64,000 nt of DNA from Hydractinia symbiolongicarpus (Eukaryota; Cnidaria; Hydrozoa; Anthoathecata; Hydractiniidae): contig NC_079879.1 in the NCBI RefSeq assembly GCF_029227915.1, positions 8,370,001 through 8,434,000 on the forward strand. The letters run 5' to 3'. Position numbers and translations under genes: made by a program. The notes below the pieces were generated by a model. The model had not been told where the DNA came from and ran no database searches. It was given only the letters and a program-made list of their open reading frames with translations. Shown here one piece after another: positions 58,639 to 64,000 of this stretch (position 1 is its first letter; every line of letters begins with the position of its first letter).

Positions 58639-61600
58639 ATGTATCGCGGCAATACTTGGACACGGTCAGGTAGCAGACTCGCCAATGCAAGATACAAATT
58701 GTTAAGTCATAATACAAAGGTTTGTAATTTAAAACTGGTTTTAAAAATCAGGGTTTCTGCACCTCCTAAAACTCCCAAAAAATATAACTCTCCTAAATGA
58801 CCCTAAAAAATCCTAAAATTTCCTGATTTTTAGGTGAAATCTCATTTTTTAAAATAGATTTTTTTTTGTCAGCTAATGCAGAAATGAAATCTCATTAATA
58901 TATAGCCATGTAATAAAACAATGATTTAACTTTATTTTATCAAACTTAACTTCACAAAATCTAGTGTGATTTGTCGATATTTTTGGGTGACGAAATTAAA
59001 GTATTAATATGCATGAGTAGTCCTTACTTGCTCAACTCTTATAAATTAAACAAAATGTAATCCTTGGTATAAGAAAAGTTACTAAATGTTCTGTCTGTGC
59101 AACATTTACATAAAATGTCTGTCGGGAAATTAAAAGTGTAACTTATTTAAGGTAATAGAAATAGTAAGGTTTATCACGACCAGCTGATTGGCAACCAGAC
59201 GCGTTTAAGTTTTGTTGTTTTGTTTAGAAAGGACTGTTATCAAAAAGTGTTTGGACTAGAAGTTCATCATCCAGGTTTGAAATAAAATTTTTCAAGTTAC
59301 AGAAATAATTATTTGAACTCAAATCCTTTTGTTAATTCGATCAAGGCAATGTTAATTAAGTCGAGGCACTCATTATGATTCTCCTTTTTTTAGTTCATCC
59401 AAATCTACCGGAAATGGAATATATATGGGGGCATCTGTTGCCACTATTGGAGTGCTAGGTACTGTGGCTGTTGCATATGCGAGTTATGACGATGAGTTCA
59501 GAAGCAGTTTAGAAAGAAGTGCACCATTTACAAAGGGTGTTCTTACAACTTTGCTTGGCGAACGTAAAAGTAAACAAATTTTGCTCACGGATGAAAAAGA
59601 TTTATCAATCCCATTTGAAATTCCTGTGGTAAGTGCATGTTTTTAAAAAGTGTTAATAGTCAAGCAAAGTAATACGAGGCTCATAGTGTACGTTTAGGAG
59701 CTACGATTATAAGTGGTATCTGAAAGTCTCAGGAAAAGCCTAGAAATAACGCAGAAGCACAGACCAAACGATAACTCAAGAAAGGTTTTTATTTGTCTTA
59801 TGTAAGGAGTTTCTAATTTGTGGTAGCAAGTATTAAGTGTACGTTGGTAATCACCATACCGAAGTGCACAACAAAGAAAGTTTCTAAAGAGTTACTCAGC
59901 CTTTAATACCCAGCAGAACTAGACTTAGTTTATGTAACAATATATACATACAGTACCTACCGCCCAGCCTATAATACCCCCACCCTGTACTCTACCCCTG
60001 AAATTAGCGCTGTTCCACAAACAAGTTTTCTTAGCTAGTGCTTAAAGGCAATTATTTAGTATTTTGATTGAAAAGTTATTAATAATTCTAAATCTACTCT
60101 GTTTAGACCAAAGAGGGAGAAGGTCTTTCTGATAGTAAGTGTGTAATATTACACCTTTGCATTTTTTGCATAACAACATGGAACTATTAACCGCAACTGG
60201 CACTGGATACGAGGGAGGGAAGAAGGGGGTGGGGTGGGGTACAAAGTAGTTGCGGTAATAATATCCAAAATTGCTGATACTTATTTAACCGGGTTATAAA
60301 TTTGGTACAGCTGTAGAATGACTGAATACTTTTTAATCATTTAGAAACATCGACCCCAGTTTTTGCAGATGAAATAACACATGCTCCTTCAGAAACTCAT
60401 GCAGCAGATCTCCTTTCTTTAAATACCATGGATACACCAGGAGTTTCCGCAATTGATCTTGAATTAAGTAATCGCACACCAACGAAAAGCAAAGAAATTA
60501 AAACAGAACCTATTAAAGCAGGTAAAGAAGAAAAGCTTTCTTCACAAGTAGAAGTGTCAACTCCGGAAATATCGTCTGTCATTACAACTGATATTAAAGC
60601 GGCAGACGAGGAAAAATCTGTCGAAGGTGTGATACCTATTGAGACTGAGCAATCAGATGTTTCTACTGGGCCTTTGACATCTGAAGAGATCAACCAACTG
60701 TCCCAGCTTGTTGACCAATCCGCATTGGAAGTCGTTTTAGATGCTTCGGCTGAACAACTACAGATGTTATCTAATTCAACAATAACTTCCTACAATCAGG
60801 CCACAGCTTCCATAAGAGAATATATTCAGCAACTTTCTGAAGCTGTTTCAGTTCCATACAAAGAAGATGCCTATAATTCGGTTTGGACAGCCACAGCCTT
60901 GCTAGAGCACAAGTCCCAACAGGTTATAGACGAAGCTGTGTCAAAAGAGCGAGAACTAAAAGCTGAGCTGGAGGGCTTAATAGAGCTTATGAAATCTGTA
61001 AAACAAGCTGGTTTTAGCGAGGTGGCTACCCGAACAGAAGAGTTGGTAAAACTTTGTAAAGAGAAGCTCGATTCAGTTCATAGTGAAATGCAGAAAGCAG
61101 AAGGCGAACTCAAGTTTTTTCTGGATTTTCAAGCTGTCGTAGAGAATGCTGCTCCTAAATTACAAGAAGAACTCAAGCGGTTCACTCCTGATCTTTTAAA
61201 GTTGATGAAACTTAGAGAAGAGTTTCAGGATCTTTCTCTTAAGGAAGCCTTGTTAGCATTGGCACTAAAACGTCCTGAAGTATTTCAGGGAGAAGCAAGG
61301 GAGAATACAGTTGCTAATTCAGAAAAATTTACCGATATGATTGCAAAACAAAAAGAAGAACTTAAGAAAAGATCGGAAGAGAAATTAAAGTCCGAAATCA
61401 GTAGAATTGAAACAGAGATGGATTTAAAATTGCAGTCCAAAGTAAGGTCGTACAGCAACTCTCACAGAAATTTTCTTTATCACTTGCACAGAATTTCTAA
61501 AGTGGAGCCGTTATCGTAATTGCCTGCTTTATTTAGAAATTTAAGTCACAAAGAGTAGTTCTTACAAAAGAATTCTGCAGAATATCTGTTTCTGACAAAG

Positions 61601-63999
61601 GCTATTGAAATGTCTAAATCTAAAATTCACTTGAACTCTCTGATTTGACTTTTCTTGGAAATAAAATTTTAACGTCAAGTCCTCAAAAAAGTTCTTTAAT
61701 ATCCTTGATTCGGGAACTCTATCAAACGTAAAAGGCATATTTTATTTTGTGTAGAAAAGACGATTACAGCAGGTTACAATGTGAGATAATTTTTTTCGAC
61801 CATGATATTTCCCGATTTTTTTTAGATGAAAGATGTTGAAATTCGTTACGAAAACGAGATACTTGCGCAGTTAAAACGCCAGGCTAGTGCGCACAACGAA
61901 CACTTGGCTGAAGAGCTTGCTAAAAAGTCGTCTGAGGTAACAGCTATGCTTCAGGATGAAATGAATACGAAGTTGTCGGAACAACATGAAATTTATCGAC
62001 AGGAATTGGAGAAGAATGTTGCTGCAATTGATGGAATTCAATCTAAGGTGAATATAGTTTTTATAACCTTGTTATTGTTTCCCACTAGCTAGAATTTTTA
62101 TAGGCACAAATGATGTTTATTTTTATTGGCAGCCAACCCACCAGTCATCGGTAGATGATTCTTTCTTTCCAGGTGATGTATTTTGGATACCCTGAAGAAA
62201 TTATTATTTATTATTTGCTAAAGAAAGTTTTTACTTTTTTTGCAGAATTTATTTTTGTAGATTTAGCCGCAATCTTAAAAAAAAATCCGTAAGCCATTAC
62301 GTTTTTCATTGCTTATATGGGTATACCCTGATGTCTGAAAGCCATATCAGGCAAAATATATATTGATTTGTGTTAAAATAAATAGACACTGAATTTTCAC
62401 CGTTTTTTTAAAGATATAGTCATCCGCAAAAAAATTATATCTTGAGGTAGTAAAATGTTTTGTACAGAACACCATTTGAAGCGAACGAAACCAATTTAAG
62501 CAGTCTGTCCTGTAACTGTTCAAGTGATGTATTCATTGTTAGCGGTTTTTAAAGGATTGTTTACCATGGACAAGCTTGTTCATGCAGCGGGTTTCACAAG
62601 ATTTTACTGTTATTGGCCGGTATGTAAGACCATTTTTGTTCTTTTTTCTATAGATAACTGATATCGTTGATGTTGATCGATATCAACGCCGCCTTCAGGA
62701 GCTATGGATAGCCTCTCAAGCGTTAAACGCTGCGCTGGAAGAAAGTGTAGTTCATGGTCGCACACGAACATTAATGCCTGAGATGGTGTCCATTATGCAT
62801 TTAGGGGGTAAGTTTATTAAAAGTAATGTTGCAGAGGTCCCATAACATAAAGGAGTTTCATCTAATTGAAGAATTTTCACATTTTTATTTTTGCTTAACA
62901 AGTCTAAAATGTTGTTTGAGGTCTATAAACTTTTCATCCCTTTTTTATTTAAAATTCTTTAAATATGGTCTATTATCAGGCGGAAAAAGGAGAAAAGATT
63001 AAATGGTAATTACAAGAATTTTTTTGATAGTTTATATTTCCTTTAAGAAGATCTTTAAAGGAAGTATATTTCGCCAAATTAGCAAGGCCTAATATTTTGG
63101 AAGAATTAAATTTCTTTTTCTAATTTACTCTGCAATTATGGGCTTTTTATACAAGAAACTGCTACAGTTGAAATTCACGTACCTACTTTATGTGTGTCAA
63201 ATATATGAGAAGGAAAACTTAATTTAAATTGTATTCATAAAAAATTTTCGCAAATTTAACGGGTTTCCCAATAATTTTCGCGAGAATTAAACCTGAATTT
63301 CCCGAGCATTGATTACCTTAATTTTCTGGCTACTTAAAGTAAATCATTTTTAGTTCTATTTTATAAGAGTCCAACAAAATTCAAGCTTCATGTTTTCATT
63401 TTCTCAAACTGTGAGCGTTTTACGAGTTACAAAAGTTAATTCTTAAAAATTCTAAAAAATGTTTTTTTAGATTTTCCATTAATTTTTAAAACAACATTTC
63501 TTTCAATTTTTTTTTCTATTAAAGAAGAAGTATTAATATCGCGCGTGTGTGTGCTTTTATGTCAGGGAAAAATGAAGTCATTCAGGAAATAATTGAAACG
63601 ATTCCAGAAGCTGCTGCCATGTACGGTGTGGTTCCTGAAAAAGATCTGCTACAGAGATTTGATCGTGTCAAAGGTGTTTGCAAAAAGGTTGCTTTGGTAG
63701 GGGAGGAAGGAGGTTCAATGGGTCACTATCTTCTCTCCTTTGTCAAATCGATCTTTGTGTACACCGGTTGGTATCGACGTTCTGTCGAAAACGAAATAAA
63801 CCCTGACGAAATAGGACCGTACGAGATTTTAGCCAAGGCTGATTATTTCGTAGAACAGGGCGATCTGGAACAAGCTGCTAAGTTTATGAGCCTATTAAAA
63901 GGCGCGTCGAGAAAGATGTGCAACGATTGGTTGGTTGAAGTTCGGTTGCTATTAGAAACTAAACAAACAGCGCAGCTGTTGTTGTCGTATGCAGCGTCG
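58639..63999 (+). CDS. IMMT: MICOS complex subunit MIC60 (mitofilin), 3' end outside window
   Basis: Eight phase-compatible GT-AG exons: 58639-58719, 59228-59274, 59394-59628, 60107-60134, 60345-61441, 61826-62047, 62654-62807 and 63566-63999+, together about 766 codons, close to the family's ~760. Exon 1 encodes an Arg-rich, acid-free presequence (MYRGNTWTRSGSRLANARYK). Exon 3 holds the inner-membrane anchor followed by YASYDDEFRSSLERSAP. Exon 5 is an acidic linker and then coiled coil, continuing through exon 6. Exons 7-8 carry the mitofilin signature (ELWIASQALNAAL, ADYFVEQGDLEQAAKFMSLL, LKGASRKMCNDWL, ARLLLETKQ-like end). MIC60 bends cristae-junction membrane and organises the MICOS complex facing the intermembrane space. 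Only a few C-terminal codons are cut off. A frame running on past 61441 to a stop at 61519 is unspliced intron. Confidence 0.93.
63240..63310 (+). repeat. TTTTCGC-type dispersed repeat fragment in MIC60 intron
   Basis: AAAATTTTCGCAAATTTAAC and ATTTTCGCGAGAATTAA-type words match those at 28.5, 40.5-40.9 and 41.75 kb. Short and without termini. Confidence 0.4.
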
Positions 64000-64000
64000 C

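Noticed and set aside
61442-61519. MIC60 ending at the TAA at 61519
   Set aside because: A GTAAGG donor at 61442 and in-phase downstream exons encoding the mitofilin domain show this is intron read-through.

Overview
This is animal nuclear DNA, most likely from a hydrozoan or other cnidarian. The window is AT-rich, its genes are split by GT-AG introns, it carries the MICOS/mitofilin gene, and it is littered with metazoan repeats: Helitron-like elements, two kinds of LINE, a tRNA-headed SINE, and Tigger-like and hAT-like DNA transposon debris. The organism call is an inference from gene and repeat style. No rRNA, CRISPR or operon structure is present.

The main content is a dispersed cluster of one gene family over the first 49 kb. 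Each intact member has a tiny first exon (signal peptide) and one ~3.1 kb exon. The protein has a secreted beta-helix ectodomain with GGA(I/L) repeats, a Cys-rich stalk and about ten membrane segments. Copy A (exon 2 964-4064; exon 1 not found), copy B (8790-8841 plus 12348-15448) and copy D (44093-44144 plus 46318-49439) are open. Copy C (37445-39838) is a 5'-truncated, multiply broken copy, and copy E (33723-34810) is an inverted, internally deleted fragment. The copies are mosaics of one another, which points to gene conversion or unequal exchange.

Between these genes lie repeat-rich stretches: Helitron-like elements placed end to end (17.35-17.65 kb and about 19.4-22.4 kb), remnants of a LINE with features of the restriction-like-endonuclease group (26.6-27.8 kb minus; 42.2-43.4 kb plus), and two adjacent genes of a family I associate with DUF6940 (29.5-31.2 kb), both apparently frameshifted or interrupted.

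From 49.4 to 57.7 kb the sequence is repeat-dominated, with a CTGG microsatellite, a large near-perfect palindrome, an APE-type LINE 3' end and a tRNA-derived SINE. The last 6 kb hold a nearly complete MIC60 gene (IMMT/mitofilin), reconstructed as eight phase-compatible exons at 58639-63999 and running off the right edge. Just upstream, 57745-57961 encodes a second MIC60-like membrane-anchor exon that ends in a stop codon.
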